Source: Amborella trichopoda
Lineage: Eukaryota > Streptophyta > Magnoliopsida > Amborellales > Amborellaceae
Reading direction: 5' to 3'
Assembly: GCF_000471905.2 (NCBI RefSeq)
Contig: NW_006498233.1
Coordinates: 773,687-837,686, forward strand
DNA: 64,000 nucleotides
Numbering within the stretch: position 1 is the first letter of the stretch; each line of letters begins with the position of its first letter. The translations under genes were made by a program, and so were the position numbers. Under the pieces are notes generated by a model. That model saw only the letters and a program-made list of their open reading frames with translations. It had not been told where the DNA came from and made no database searches. This document shows positions 12,355-24,560 of this stretch, in pieces.

Positions 12355-12560
12355 CAGACATGCACAGTGCTAGCGTGGGCAGTAATAATACACACGGCGC
12401 TAGGATGGGCAGTGGTAACAGAAGTGGCACTAGCATGGGCGGTCATAACACACGTGGCACGAGCATGGGCGGTGGTAACACACACAGCGTTAGCATGAGC
12501 AATAATTGCACGAATGGCACTGAATGGTCTTTCACATGTGGTGTTAGTCACAGGAGGCAT
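12355..12560. repeat. 33-base minisatellite
   Basis: Five to six units follow the pattern 'gcatgggcggtggtaacac' plus 'acgtggcacta'. Being a multiple of three it stays open in several frames on both strands (for example SMGGGNTHGTS), which is not evidence of a gene. Confidence 0.8.
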
Positions 12561-12843
12561 TAGTCACAGTTCAAGCCTAGGGCCTGAGCCTGACTAGGCC
12601 CTGATTCTTTTGACACTTGATGCTTGAGGTTTTATGGGCGGCGATAAAACTTTGTTTGGGCTTCGGGCCAGAGCCCGACCCGGTTTAGCCCATCGCCTCT
12701 TGATGCTTGACACTACATGGGGTGGTGGTGACTTGTGTTCGAGCTTCAGACCTGAGTCCGACCCGGTCCGGCCCATCGTCGTTTGGCCATCAGGGACCTG
12801 TCTAGCATTTCCAATTTGCTCAGGGCACTTCGGGGAAGCATCG

Positions 12844-12853
12844 TCTATATAAG
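12844..12853 (+). promoter_or_regulatory. TATA box of module Y
   Basis: CTATATAAGG lies in the block TCTATATAAGGGGGTAAAAC, conserved in the inverted copy (18368-18378) at the matching place, while much of the surrounding sequence has diverged. It points towards the PMD-like frame that starts about 1.07 kb downstream. Confidence 0.65.
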
Positions 12854-13479
12854 GGGGTAAAACCCCTTTTTCACCATTTTTTCGAAGAAAAAACGTTGGT
12901 GGGCTTTAACAGGGAGAGAGGGAAACTCCTCTGCGAGGATTACGGTAAGAACGTGAGGCTTAGAGGCAATTGCTGGAAGTCCGGCAAGCAGTGAGAAACT
13001 CTGGCAAAACACTTGCAGAGGGCTGCAGTGGTTAAGCAAGCAACATTGTTGCTAAGGCGAAGAAGACAGGGGGTTTGCCGAGTCTGTTGTGATTTCGGCA
13101 GTGGTTCTAGACACTGGAAGAAGGAGAAAACTGGGGCCGAGGGTGCAATAGAGGTCTTCCATAGGCTTGCAATGATTTTCCGGTGTGTGGAAGAAGGGGA
13201 TAGGTCCATTATTGGGTTCTCGACGAGTGGATGAGTTTCTTGAGGAGAAGTTGAGAGGTCATAGGGCAGTGAACAGGCACAGGCGACAAACAGTCACTAG
13301 GAGGTGATGATCAACAACACGTGCGAGGACACGTATCAGACCACGTCGCAGCTGACAGTTGTCAAGCAGCGCACTCAGGATTCGAGGTGACACATGCACA
13401 ATCTGTGGCATGTGTGAAGGATTCGAACACAAATGACGTTGAGATGTGATCAGAGACGGCGATGTAGTGATAAACGCAG

Positions 13480-13830
13480 CCGGCGTTAGCGCTTGATAAA
13501 TGCAGCTGGCATTGTGCATTGACAAACACAATCAGCGTTAGCCCTCGAGAACACAACCGGTGCTGGGCCTTAACAAACACAGTCGGCGCTTGCCTTGACG
13601 AACAGAGTTGGCGCTGGGCCTTGACAAACACAGCTAACGCTAGCCTTCACGAACACAGACGGCATTAGCTTTTGAGAACACAGTCGGCGCTGGGCCTTGA
13701 CAAACTTAGCCAACGCTAGACTTTGATAAACACAGCTAACGCTGGGCCTTGACGAACATAGTTGGCGCTAGCCTTTGATAAACACAGCCGGCGATGGGTT
13801 TTAATAAACACAAGCGACATTAGTCACGTG
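13480..13830. repeat. About 30-base GC-rich minisatellite (ggcgctgggcc)
   Basis: About twelve units of 'cttgacaaacacagtcggcg' plus 'ctgggc' vary at several sites. It lies between the module Y leader and the PMD-like frame. Related GCGCTGG/GCGCCGG units occur in the inverted copy (18520-18710) and in module X (24590-24800). Confidence 0.85.
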
Positions 13831-13915
13831 CGGCGTTAGTTAGTGCCTTTCATGCAAGGTGATAGTCAGTGCCTTAGTGATTCACACATGGCAGTTAGTC
13901 CTTAAGCTTAATATA

Positions 13916-14456
13916 ATGGCTAGGTCTTCTTACAGAATCCCTGACGTGAAGAATCTTCCAAGGGGAGGAGAGCTTGGCACCAATGATATTACTGAGGAGA
14001 GCCAGGCCAAAGGTGAGCCCATTTGGTTGATAGAACCAATATGCCAGCTGGAGTGGCCCCTTAGTGTCACTTTCATGACCGACCCAGCTCATTTTGAGGT
14101 CTGAGAAGACAATGATGGAAATGCCAGTATTGAAGAAGGGTGGCCCTCCTTCATTGCATGCATAGGAATGTGGCCTTTGGTGAGAATTTACAACCGATGG
14201 TAAAGAAAAGGCACTGATATGGTCTTCTGCTAGCCTCCGAGTGCAAGGGGAGCATCAGTATATGAAGGGGTACTCTTTCTGGACCATCAAGGTGCTGGGG
14301 TCACACAGAAGCATTCTCGAGCATGCCTGTCTATTAGCTGTCGCACAGTGTTCAGCAGCTATTACAACCGATGCTCTAATACCATCAAGGTATTATTAGA
14401 GACATGGAGTCATGAAAGCAATACATGGCTCCTTGGTCATAGTGAGGTAGGGATCT
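13916..14456 (+). pseudogene. N-terminal part of an additional ORF, plant mobile domain-like
   Basis: The frame begins at ATG 13916 with MARSSYRIPDVKNLP and stops first at 14102 (TGA where CGA is likely). In two alternating frames the following text keeps the family pattern 'W-x4-VL-x-L-x-A-x-AV ... ALLE-W-x-TNT-x-GE': KGYSFWTIKVLGSHRSILEHA, then VLLETWSHESNTWLLGHSEVGI. This pattern is known from plant mobile domain / aminotransferase-like ORFs carried by Tat-lineage gypsy elements and by MULEs. It ends where repeat P begins (14457). The C-terminal half may be the coiled-coil fragment at 25563-26306. The exact function of this family is unknown; assignment is by recalled motif only. Confidence 0.55.
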
Positions 14457-17100
14457 TGCCATGACCACGCCCCCTGGTCCCTACCGTACCTAGCCGGAGG
14501 GCTACAGGGCACGGGATAGCGACCGGAGGTCGTGACTGGCACTCAAGTGGGAGTGGCTCAACGCGTACATAATTTTGGAATCAAAGCAGACCACAAAACA
14601 AAATAAACTCATAAAACAAAAGGCCACAAACTGAGCAAAATAAAACCATTTCATATATATATATAGTCTCCAAAAATTCTTTTACAATAATGTTCAAGGC
14701 GCTACCGGCTTGTCCAAAAAATTACAATATTCATCATAATGATATTGTGGCACTGCCACCAAACAGCTACAATCAAAAGATTCTTGGACAGAACTCGAGC
14801 TTCAAAAGTCTACTACCACCGTCCAGTACTAGTTACACAAACATTTCTCCAAATCACACAGTCAGAAACTCAGCTAAAGCATACAGTTCATACAGACAGA
14901 AGCTAGCAGTGCCTACTCCTGAAGGAGAAGCCTCATCGATCAGGCTAAGCCAAATCTATAACTTGGGACTTCTACCCTCATTTAGGAGGGAGGACAATGA
15001 AAAATGGAGGTCCCATTTCGTAATGTCCTTACTCACTTACACAATCCCTACCGCTCTTTGGAGAAGGTTTTGATAGGATAAGAACTTGCAAGACATGAAC
15101 CTCTCCTTGTGTCTTCAGGCGAGAGGGAGTTGCACCACCATTGGAGGACCCAATGCGTAGTGACCTATAACAAATTGGGGGGAGCAACCCACCCTGTTAT
15201 TTACAATTACCTCCCGACTCCACTCCTATCATTGGAGTCGGGGCAAAGTCAGAACTAGTCAGCAGTACAATAACCACTACCAATGGAGGACCCATTGTAC
15301 AGTGGTCAGATTTCACATGCATCAATTGCATATAACAGAATCACAGTATCCACTACCAATGGAGGACCCATTGCATAGTGGCCAGAAATCACATACATAA
15401 GTTTCATATAATAGAATCACAATATCCACTACCAATGGATGACCCATTGCGTAGTGGCCAGAAATCACATATATCAGTTTCATATAATAGAAAATTTCAA
15501 TCACCTTACAAAAGGATTAAGCTATGTTCGAAAACATTGATGCATCGTATGTGCATTATTCATGTACAACTTAAAATTCATTATTGTTCTTATCAATCAT
15601 GGGCATATACAGAATGAGGCATAGTACCCAAATTATGAGGGGAAATTTAACTAAAGTCTGATTCCAATTCACTAACTGAGCATTACTTGATCAATTAAGG
15701 GTTCAGTATATCGTTCTGAATCTTTCTGAATTCTACCAATAGTGACATATGTTCACAATTCAAATCATGGCTTTCAACCTAACAGGAATTTCGAAACAAT
15801 TTTAACATGAAACTTTAGTAGACATTCAAAGCTTCCAAATGGCTATGGTTTCAAAGTAATTGGACTCCATTTGGTTAGCCAAAATTCATGGCAACAGAGA
15901 CTAAAATTCTGAGTTTATATGAGATCTGTCAACAGTGACATACTAGAACTTGTTTTAGCATAGCTCCTCATTTACACAGAATTTGGGCAAGGTTAAAACA
16001 TAAAAATCATAGAAGACTCATGCATCTATCAAATGACTATATTTTTATGTCATTTTTCAATAGTTCAGGCAAAGTTTTATTACAGTAGAAGCAATATTTC
16101 AAGAAATTTTCGGAGTCTACTAACAGTGGCTTATAAGCACAAAATGAAACACATATTCCAAACTATGAAGAATCTCAACTGGACATAAAAATCAAACTCA
16201 AAGTAGACTCAGAGATCTTTCCAATAGTAGTAATTTGAGGCAATTATGAGATCAATGGTTAGGTCAACACAGAGTCACAAGAACCTCAATTCTCCGTGGA
16301 ATTCCACAGTCCAGCCATGACACACTGCCAAAATCATCTCCTAACTCTTAATCTATGCAAGGTAACAACATGAAGCCAATTCTAACTTAAAATAACTTAA
16401 AATAGACTCACAAGAGTATTCAGGGCCATCAAAAGGATTTCATTGCTCATTTTCAACATACAAAAGAAGCAAACTTTCTGGAGAATGCAATCATCATTTT
16501 TGCACATGCTTATCGTCAAACTATGCTCAAACCGTGCTTCATTCATGTTTTCATGCTCATGGGTCTGCAAGGTAGTGATCTAATTACCTTTGTGTCCCAA
16601 TGGTGATCCCAATCTCCTTCCACAGTCCAGTTCACCAAGCTTCTCAAGCTCTCCAACAATGGTACAAAAGGGATGAACTTGGGCTCCAAAACGTGAGGTG
16701 TAGAGAGAGAAAGAGAGACTTTATACTCCAAAAGTGGGGAGGTGGCACTCTAGGCTTGCCTAGTGAACTTCTAATGGAATCCAGGTTGACAATTGGCGCA
16801 CTTGAAAGCATGCAGTCAACTGGTGGCAGTCTTGCTTCATGCACGATGGTACCTCAATTCACGCGCGGCGTTACACCCACAGCGTTGCTCAACTACGCGC
16901 GTGATGATAGCCTATATGCAATCGGTTACAAACCAAAACTTGCTCTTGCAAACGGTTACAGGCCAAAACAAATGCCTATCCCATGAGGAAGAAGCAAACC
17001 CAAGAAAGGAAGGACCTCCTCATGAAGAAGAACCTAAACCACTTGGAGAGTTAGCTTTAATTCATCTAACAAGTAAGAGGATGGTTACAAGCTAAAAGAC
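14457..17100. repeat. Repeat P, copy 2 (longer copy)
   Basis: The segment begins TGCCATGACCACGCCCC, parallel to TGTCACGACCC at 6198, and follows copy 1 for about 1.1 kb including the hairpin minisatellite. It then continues with about 1.5 kb of AT-rich sequence absent from copy 1. No coding frame is recognised; the longest (16600-16986, +) matches nothing I know. The right end is uncertain. Confidence 0.55.
15272..15490. repeat. Hairpin minisatellite in repeat P copy 2
   Basis: Three units of about 70 bases carry CCACTACCAATGGAGGACCC and ATTGCGTAGTGG, whose arms (CCACTACCAATGG / CCCATTGCGTAGTGG) can pair. The unit is related to, but distinct from, that at 7213-7605. Confidence 0.85.
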
Positions 17101-17530
17101 AAAGCAGAGCCACTCCAAGGAGATCACCTCAGTCCATTCGACGTGTATGTCGAACATACAAGCCAGATACCTCATCTGATGTGTATATCAAACGTACGAC
17201 GTAGGATCCATTCAACGTGTATATCAAACATACAAGATGGGCTGCCCTGGCAAGGAACTGGCCTATGATGGAAAGCACACCCTGTTCATAGTGGAGGCCC
17301 TTCCACAGAACAACATGGACCCCACTGTCGTACTGCTGGATTTGGTTTCCAACAGGTACCACAGCCCATGCCACATCCTTCATCACTCTTTGCCGACCCA
17401 CGAGCATCGTCGCGTGTAGCTCATCGTCTAACACCGTAAACCCCGCACGTGACTTACCGACACAGACGAGCGTCATTCTCCGCATCATGATAAGCCACAC
17501 ATGCTGATCAGCATCGGGTTTCATGCCCAA
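17101..17530 (-). other. Unassigned segment with a 133-codon frame and short repeats
   Basis: A minus-strand frame at 17129-17530 (starting MGMKPDADQHVWLIMMRR) is open for 133 codons, but I recognise no family. On the other strand a degenerate repeat 'ttcaacgtgtatatcaaaca' occurs three times at 17138-17236 and may explain part of it. The right edge keeps a short match (TCACGTGCGG) to 13823-13835 in inverted orientation, so the inverted repeat may extend this far. Confidence 0.3.
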
Positions 17531-18367
17531 CCCCTAGCGCCAGCTTTTTTGCTTGAGGGTTGGCGTCAGTTGTATCAGTGCTCCAAATCATCAGCGTCGG
17601 TTACCTTAGCGCCAGTTGCACTTCTGTTAGCGCCGACCTTGTAATGACTGATCGCCTCCCGAGACCCCTCATTTTTCAAAGCTTAAGTTTCCGTATCCTC
17701 TTAATGATTATACGATTTCCAAGGGTGGCGGTTCACCTCCAGCAACCGTACGCCTTCCCCATGACGGTTCACCTCCTACAATCGTAAGGTCCACCTCCTG
17801 TGACCTTTCGTCTTCCATCGGAACTTCTGCCACACGACTGGAAACTCACTGAAAAAACTTCCCCGCCTATGTCTTTTGGCTTGGACTATACCAGAACCTC
17901 ACTGGGAAACTTCTCCAAACTTCCCCTAAGTTGCCGAAAAACGTCTGCAACACCACGAACAGTGCCGAAATGTTACCACAACACCAGGAAACCTCTTAAA
18001 AATTCCCAGAAAACTCCTAAAGATGTGCAGAAAATACTCATTGTGGTGTTTCCCGCCTCTTCTACCAGAAAAATTACAACTGAAACCTCTTTTGTTTCTC
18101 GAAAAGCCTCCTGGAGAACTCGCTTTTCCTCGCTGCTCTCCCTGTAACTTCATCAAATTCTTGGCAAAGTCTACTCACCAAAGGTTTTCTCAGCCAAACC
18201 GCTGGAATCCTGTTGTTCATCGAGAACCTTCCCTGTAGAAATTGTCACTGAAGTCCCACTGCTCGTCAGAACTCCAACCGAGCGCTCTCTCCACACGGTT
18301 AAAGTAAACTTGTGCTGAAGTTTTTTTTTACCCTTGTTGAAAAATGAGGAAGAAAAGGGTTTTACCC

Positions 18368-18378
18368 CTTTATATAGA
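18368..18378 (-). promoter_or_regulatory. TATA box of inverted module Y
   Basis: Read on the minus strand the bases are GTCTATATAAAGGGGTAAAAC, nearly the same as the block at 12843-12862. Conservation between copies supports a real core promoter element. Confidence 0.6.
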
Positions 18379-18519
18379 CTACACTGCCCTCGAATGCTGC
18401 TCACAAACTGGGAATTCCAGTTACATCCAAGGGAAGCCAAGAGACATTGAGCCAGGTTGGGCTTCGACCCGAGGCCCGAGGCAACTCTCATCGATCCATC
18501 CCCAGCACCAATTGATTTA

Positions 18520-18710
18520 GCACTGCGTGGGTTTTCAAATACAACCCTAGCGCTAGTTGACACAACACCAGGTGAATTTCAAAACAGCCGTAGCGCTGGT
18601 TGACTTAGTGCTGGGTGTGTTTTCAAAAACAACCCTAGCGCTGGTTGACTTAGTGTCGGGTGTGTTTTCAAAAATGACCCTAGCACCGGTTAACTCAGCG
18701 CCAGTTAACT
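18520..18710. repeat. About 53-base minisatellite (ccctagcgctggttgac)
   Basis: Three to four units contain 'ccctagcgctggttgactta' then 'gtgctgggtgtgttttcaaa'. It is the counterpart of the GC-rich array at 13480-13830 in the other arm, with a different unit length. Confidence 0.8.
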
Positions 18711-19299
18711 TTAGATAATGTCACGGATCATTCACAATGCCAGCTGAATCTTTAACAACCCAATGTCAATTGCGTTGTGAGAACTCAGCGCCAGTTGAAC
18801 ATTCGCAAGAAACCATTATCGCTACACCAGGCACCGGCTGTATTATAAACAGCTCATTGTCACCGACTTCAGGCTGGAGCAGTGTATGCCCTACCAATAT
18901 CCCTAAGAGAGTTGCACCCAAATCGTAACCTCCCCAATGGAGTCAGGAGCCACCCCTCATCCCCCAGTCAGAGTCACACCCATATCACAACTCATTATCC
19001 CCAGTGGAGTTGGAGTCATACTTACCCTTACATCCCCAGTGGAGTTGGAGTCATACTTACCCTTACATCCCCAGTGGGTCAGCTTCACACCAAGCTACCC
19101 TATTCCTAGGAAGTCGGGTCACCCTAATGAATACGCTTACCCCCTTTAACCCTAGTGAAGTCCGCCTCTGTTGGCTATCCTTCATCAGGTCGCCATTTCC
19201 ATCTGAGCCCTTTGCTTGTGTATGGCCTTGACCATTTTATCCCCTAGGGAGTCAGATTTCCATCCACAGACCTATTCCCCACAGAGCTTCACCTACATG

Positions 19300-20640
19300 G
19301 CGACCCACACAATGGTCTAGATGCACGACCCTAAACTCCATGGTCCAAACTATATGACCTTAAACTGTAGCTATGGTCTAGATGCACAACCCTAAAACTC
19401 CATGGTCCAAACTATATGACCTTAAACTATAGCAGAGGTCTAGTTGCACGACCTTAAACTGTACATTCCTAGTTGTATGACTTTAAACTATATGACCGCG
19501 GTCCAAACTATATGACCTTAAACTGTAGCTATGGTCTAGATGCACAACCCTAAACTCCATGGTCCAAACTATATGACCTTAAATTGTAGCGAAGGTCTAG
19601 TTGCACGACCTTAAATTGCACAGTCCTAGTTGTATGACTTTGAACTGCATGATCGTAGTCCAAACTATAAAACCTTAAACTATAGCTATGGTCTAGATGC
19701 ACTACCCTAAACTCCATGGTCCAAACTATATGACCTTAAATTGTAGCTACGGTCTAGATGAACAATTCTAAACTCAATGGTCCAAACTATATGACCTTAA
19801 ACTGTAGCGATGCTCTAGATGCATGACCTTAAACTGCACAGTCTTAGTTGTATGACTTTAAATTGCATGACCGCAGTCCAAACTACCTGACCTTAAATTG
19901 TAGCTATGATCTATATGAGCTATGGTCTAGATACACGGCCGTAAACTCTATGGTCCAAACTATATGACCTTAAACTGTAGCGGAGGTCTAGTTGCACGAC
20001 CTTAAACTGCACAGTCCTAGTTGTATGACTTTAAACTGCATGACCGCAGTCCAATATATGACCTTAAACTGTAGCTATGATCTAGATGCATGACCCTAAA
20101 ATTCATGGTCCAAACTATATGACCTTAAAATGTAGCGAAGGTCTAGTTGCACGAACTTAAACTACACAGTCCTAGTTATATGACTTTAAACTGCATGCCT
20201 GAGGTTCAAACTATATGACCTTAAACTGTAGCTATGGTCTAGATGCACAACCCTAAACTCTACGGTCCAAACTATATGACCTTAAACTGTAGCGGAGGTC
20301 TAGTTGCACAACCTTAAACTGCACAGTCTTAGTTGTATGACTTTAAACTGCATGACCACGGTCCAAACTATATGACTTAAAACTGTAGCTAAGGTCTAGT
20401 TGCACGACCTTAAATTTTACAGTCCTAGTTGTATGACTTTAAACTGCATGACCACAGTCCAGCTGTATGACCTTAAACCATAGTGCACATTCTGGTCGCA
20501 TGACGATTAAAGACACAATGCCATGGTCCAAACTATATGACCTTAAACTATAGTGGAGGTCTAGTTGCACAACCTTAAACTACACAGTCCTAGTTGTATG
20601 ACTTTAAACTGCATAAACCAGAGTGTACGTCCTGCTGGCA
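19300..20640. repeat. Higher-order minisatellite, about 1.3 kb (gaccttaaactgtag)
   Basis: Units of about 60 bases (for example 'tatggtctagatgcacaacc' through 'tatgaccttaaactgtagc') alternate with a second unit carrying 'gcacagtcctagttgtatga', forming composite repeats of about 160-220 bases. It is the expanded inverted counterpart of 11640-12070. Confidence 0.88.
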
Positions 20641-21397
20641 TGACGATAAACTGCTTCGCACAGGTTCAGGAGGTACGACCATAAGCTTGTCCCCACATAC
20701 GCGCACATGCTTTTACGTGTATTCCGACATACGCCTTCCCTAACCTACCTATTAGTGTGTGCGTGCCATCTTCATAACACCCATGTGTGTTCATTCACTT
20801 TATCACCATATATCATTCCCCAAGTGAGTCAGACCACCACCATACTCACTCCATGGCCTTCATAGACTTCCATTCATCACCATCATGGTCAAGTTGTATG
20901 ACCTTAAAACATGGTGCACGTCCTCACCGCATGATGATAAACTGCTTCGCGTAGGTCCCGAAGGCATGACCTTAAAACACGCCTTCACAAAAAAAAAAGA
21001 AGAAAAAAAAAAAAGAATAATGGGCATGGTGTATACTTGAACAAGGGAACGCCATGAGTAAAAATGATGGACGGGCATGATCACGAAACCATGAGTAAAA
21101 GAGTTCCGTGAATAAAAAAACGGGCATGGTTAAAATCCAAAAGGGCATCGTGAGTAAAAACGTACAAAAAGGGTGGACATGGCCGAAAGGTCATGGGTAA
21201 AAGAGCCCCAAATAAAAAGAAGTTGGTGAAAACCATCTCTACAGAGCCGCCTCCTCAGTCTAAGTGAAAACCCGTGAAGGGTGCTCAAAGTAATAAAATC
21301 AGCTTGATGCAACATTCGCTTCCACAGACAGCCTCAGCTAGCACTTCGTTCATCATCAAGACGCCCAGCAGGGTGTAAATGTTAAAATCGTCCCTCG

Positions 21398-21880
21398 ACT
21401 TCCTTCTCCATTCTTGGGTGAACAGGTAGCCCAATCAACATCTTTCTCCAGTCCTAAGTAAACAAGTAGCCCAGTCGACATCCTTCTCCAATCCTGGGTG
21501 AACAGGTAGACCAGTAGAAATCCTTCTTCACTCCTGGGTGAATAGGTAACCCAGTCAACATCCTTCTCCAGTCTTGGGTGAACAGGTAGCCTAGTCGACA
21601 TCCTTCTTCAGTCCTGGGTGAACAGGTAGCCCAGTCGACTTCCTTCTCCAGTCTTAGGTGAGCAGGTAGCGCAGTCAATACCTTCGTCAGTCCTAAGTGA
21701 ACAGGTAGCCCAATCAACTTCCTTTTGCAGTCCTGGGTGAATAGGTAGCCCAGCCAACATCCCTTCTTCAAGGCTGGGTGACAATGTAGCCCAGTCATTA
21801 TCCCATCTACAAGGCTGGGTGACAACGTAACCGAGTCATTATCCCTTCTTCAAGGCTGAGTGACAACGTAGCCTAGTCAT
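21398..21880. repeat. 40-base tandem repeat (gggtgaacaggtagcccagtc)
   Basis: About twelve units of 40 bases, each with CCTGGGTGAACAGGTAGCCC and CCTTCTCCAGT, degenerate rightwards to a 'ggctgggtgacaatgtagc' variant. A long minus-strand frame across it is repetitive and not a gene. Confidence 0.9.
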
Positions 21881-21884
21881 TATC

Positions 21885-22225
21885 CTTCTTCAAGGACCCT
21901 CTCCCCATGCATGAAATGTGCATGCCTTATCCTTCTTCAAGGACGCTCTCCCCATGCTTGAAATGTGCATGCCTTATCCTTCTTCAAGAACTCTCTCCCT
22001 ATGCATGAAATGTGCATGCCTTATCCTTCTTCAAGGACCCTCTCCCCATGCATGAAATGTGCATGCCTTATCCTTCTTCAAGTACCCTCTCCCCATGCAT
22101 GAAATGTGCAAGCCTTCTCCTCCTCTTATGGACCTTCTCCACATTCATGAAATGTGCATGCGTTCTCCTCCGCTTATGGACCTTCTACCCATGTATGAAA
22201 TGTGCATGCCTTCTTCTATTATGGA
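21885..22225. repeat. 47-base tandem repeat (ccatgcatgaaatgtgcatg)
   Basis: About seven units of roughly 47 bases contain CATGCATGAAATGTGCATGCC and TTATCCTTCTTCAAGGAC. It directly follows the 40-base array and shares the CCTTCTTCAAGG segment with it, suggesting one arose from the other. Confidence 0.9.
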
Positions 22226-23897
22226 CCTCTCTCCATAAGGCTAGGTGACAAAGTAGCCTAGTCAAGGCAAGAAACTGACAAAGCCAGGGCGGAACCTGCC
22301 AAAGACGTCAGCTCCCCTAACCGACCTTGGGGACAGGCTAACAGTGCCCCTGACTGAACCGAATAAACAAGACCCAAAGTGGTACTCTGATCATCAAAAT
22401 AAAACCTAGTGTAGCAGTAAACAGCGTTGCCAATTTGTCTCTTCTCCCCCTAAAGTCTACCCGCGAACAATGCATCCCTACATCTGCGCATATTGGTTAC
22501 ACCATTACCTGAATCTCCTTGGCGTGCACGTGATCCTGTGGCTAGGAAGGAAAAAATTAAAAGCCAAAGGAAAATTTCGATGGGGCAAGTTGTTTGAACG
22601 TATTTTTCAGCATCTTGGTCCCTTGGTAGGAAGCAGGTCAATAAAGCCTACAAAAATATAGTGGAAATTATGACAGTCTCAGAATGGCCCCATAATTTCT
22701 CGTCATCTTTGTTAGCACTTCAAAAGATCACTTGTCAAGTTTCATCGCGATCAGATATGTCTAAGGTAGTGAACACAAAGAAACAGTTTCAACGAAATCA
22801 GTCTCTAGCACCCTGAAATGGACCCTATAACTAGAACCATACTTTTGGTACGTCAAACATCTATGCGACTACTGCCACTAGATCCATCATAGTCAAAAAA
22901 CCTTATGGGTCAACTTTCAGCTTAATCAGGCTCTCCATGACAAAGTTATAGGTAAAATACCGAAAAGGGGTAAGCGGCACACTATTCCCGTGTGGCCTCA
23001 CTCCATCAGAACACCATTAAAGGTGGCTGTTTTTACAGTCACGAGCAGCCACTTTCAGAGCCTATAACTCACTCGCTCCAAGTCAGATCACCCCCAAATT
23101 TGGTGAGTGTATTCGTCTCATCACGACGAGCAATTCGATATGTGGTATGCCCCGTGATGACACCCGAGCAAAGAGAAAAACTAAATGAAAGTCGCCGATT
23201 CGTGAAGGAATTTGCAAAAATTCAGCAGCAGCATGCTTTGTTCTAGTAGCCAAATCATGATGCTTGCATACCCGATCAGCACGAAACCAATTGCATTTTG
23301 TGCATGAGGTCCAAGGCTATCTCTGACCCGAACATCGTGTACGATGAACGATTGGATTTCACACATGAAGGCACCAAAGCTGCTATAAAATCCAGCAACC
23401 GGATTTCAAGATTCCAGCAAAAATTTCAAGACGACGAAATCTTCATCTGGACACGAAATCAAGCCGCGTTCGTTGCAACGTGATCGTGACGGCATGCTCA
23501 GTGTGATTCAATAAAGAAATCACGAAGAAACATCAAGGAACGAGCACAAAATCGATCCGAAGTTCTCAAGATTCATCCAAGATTCAAGTCTTGTGAGCAT
23601 GGCTTAAAAATATGATTCATGGCTCGAAGTTAGTATCAAAATGATTGTCATGCCGATCCCTTCAAGAAAACAATAATCTTTTGATCAAACGAGCATCATA
23701 ACACCTCCGGTCAGTTATGGAAGATCACGCAAGATCTCGGGCAGCAATAGGGACTGTTCTGAAATTCCACACATTGTTAGGCAGCGGCAAAATCGGCTTT
23801 TTACACCTATTTTTAGAATTTCTTTAAATTCAATTAAATCGTAATTTCCTTCAATTAGGGTTACTTTTGGGTATCCACCCATGTTTGGGCCCAATTC

Positions 23898-23905
23898 TAT
23901 ATAAA
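23898..23905 (+). promoter_or_regulatory. TATA box of module X
   Basis: CTATATAAAC lies in GGGCCCAATTCTATATAAAC, also present in the fragment at 41656-41666 and, on the minus strand in altered form (CCAATTATATAAATACACG), at 35131-35150. It marks the likely transcription start region of the LTR. Confidence 0.7.
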
Positions 23906-24129
23906 CAAGCACTGCCTCATTGTAAAAACAAAAAAGAGGACTCGCAATTCATTCTTAAATAGAAATTTCCATTCTTGCTTGAGTCTGTGAGTACGTCTTG
24001 AGGAGAGAGAAGAAAAAGGGTCGATACCCTACGAGTAGGTAACTTTTTCTCCTCCTCTCTTTCTCTCTCCTCCTCTCTTTCTCTCTCATCCCCTTTTTCT
24101 CATCTCTCTCTCCTTATTGCAATTGGCGC

Positions 24130-24560
24130 AAGTCTAACACCGGTTGGTTCTCCTCTCTTTCATCCCCAACACCGTGTGGGGTTTTCTCTCTCTTCTTCTT
24201 CTTTCACCTCAGCATTGGGTGGGGTTTTCTCTCTCTTCTTCTTTCACCCCAACGTCGGGTGGGGTTTTCTCTCTCTTTTTCTTATTTCATACCCAGTGTC
24301 GGGTGGGGTTTTTCCTCTCTTCTTCTTCTTTCATCCTCAGCGCCTTGGTTCTCCTCTTTTTCATCCCCAGCGCCGCGTGGGATTTTCCCTCTCTTCTTCT
24401 TCTTTGATCCCTAGCACCGGGTGGGGTTTTCCCTCTCTTCCTCTCTTTTATCCCCAGGGTCGGGTGGGGTTTTCCCTCTCTTCCTCTCTTTCATCCCCAG
24501 CATCGGGTGGGGTTTTTCCCTCTTTTCCTCTTCTTTCAACCCAACACTAGGTGGGGTTTT
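24130..24560. repeat. About 42-base CT-rich minisatellite (ggtggggttttctctctc)
   Basis: About ten units contain ACGTCGGGTGGGGTTTTCTC plus TCTCTTCTTCTTTCA. It lies in the transcribed part of module X and recurs, longer, at 41930-42650. The Phe/Ser/Leu-rich frames across it are artefacts. Confidence 0.88.

Larger units (their letters stand above)
10861..13900 (+). repeat. Module Y, plus orientation (promoter-like region before the additional ORF)
   Basis: This is about 3 kb of non-coding sequence whose reverse complement recurs at 17531-21372. The best block is 10950-11240 against 20890-21270, with stretches such as GGGGCTCTTTTACCCATGAC in both. Order from left: conserved block, 'TTTAAGGTC' minisatellite, a stretch rich in CTCCCTGGGGA, a 33-base minisatellite, a TATA box at 12844, a leader and a 'GGCGCTGGGCC' minisatellite. 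It is followed directly by the PMD-like frame. It looks like an LTR or a large internal promoter; its place beside X argues for the latter. Confidence 0.65.
17531..21372 (-). repeat. Module Y, minus orientation (right arm of inverted repeat)
   Basis: This is the reverse complement of 10861-13830 with the same order of parts: GC-rich minisatellite, leader, TATA box (18368-18378), stretch with CCCCAGTGGAGT, CTAAACT minisatellite and the conserved 20890-21270 block. It is longer than the left copy mostly because its minisatellite expanded. No coding frame is credible. Confidence 0.7.

Noticed and set aside
16600..16986. 128-codon plus-strand frame in repeat P copy 2
   Set aside because: No recognised domain, overlapped by frames on the other strand, and the region is not conserved as coding in copy 1.
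17129..17530. 133-codon minus-strand frame as a gene
   Set aside because: No family recognised; it partly covers short repeats. Kept only as an unassigned segment.
21454..21825. 123-codon minus-strand frame of repeated 'GLPVHP' type
   Set aside because: Translation of the 40-base tandem repeat; unit length is not a multiple of three and the frame is lost at its edges.
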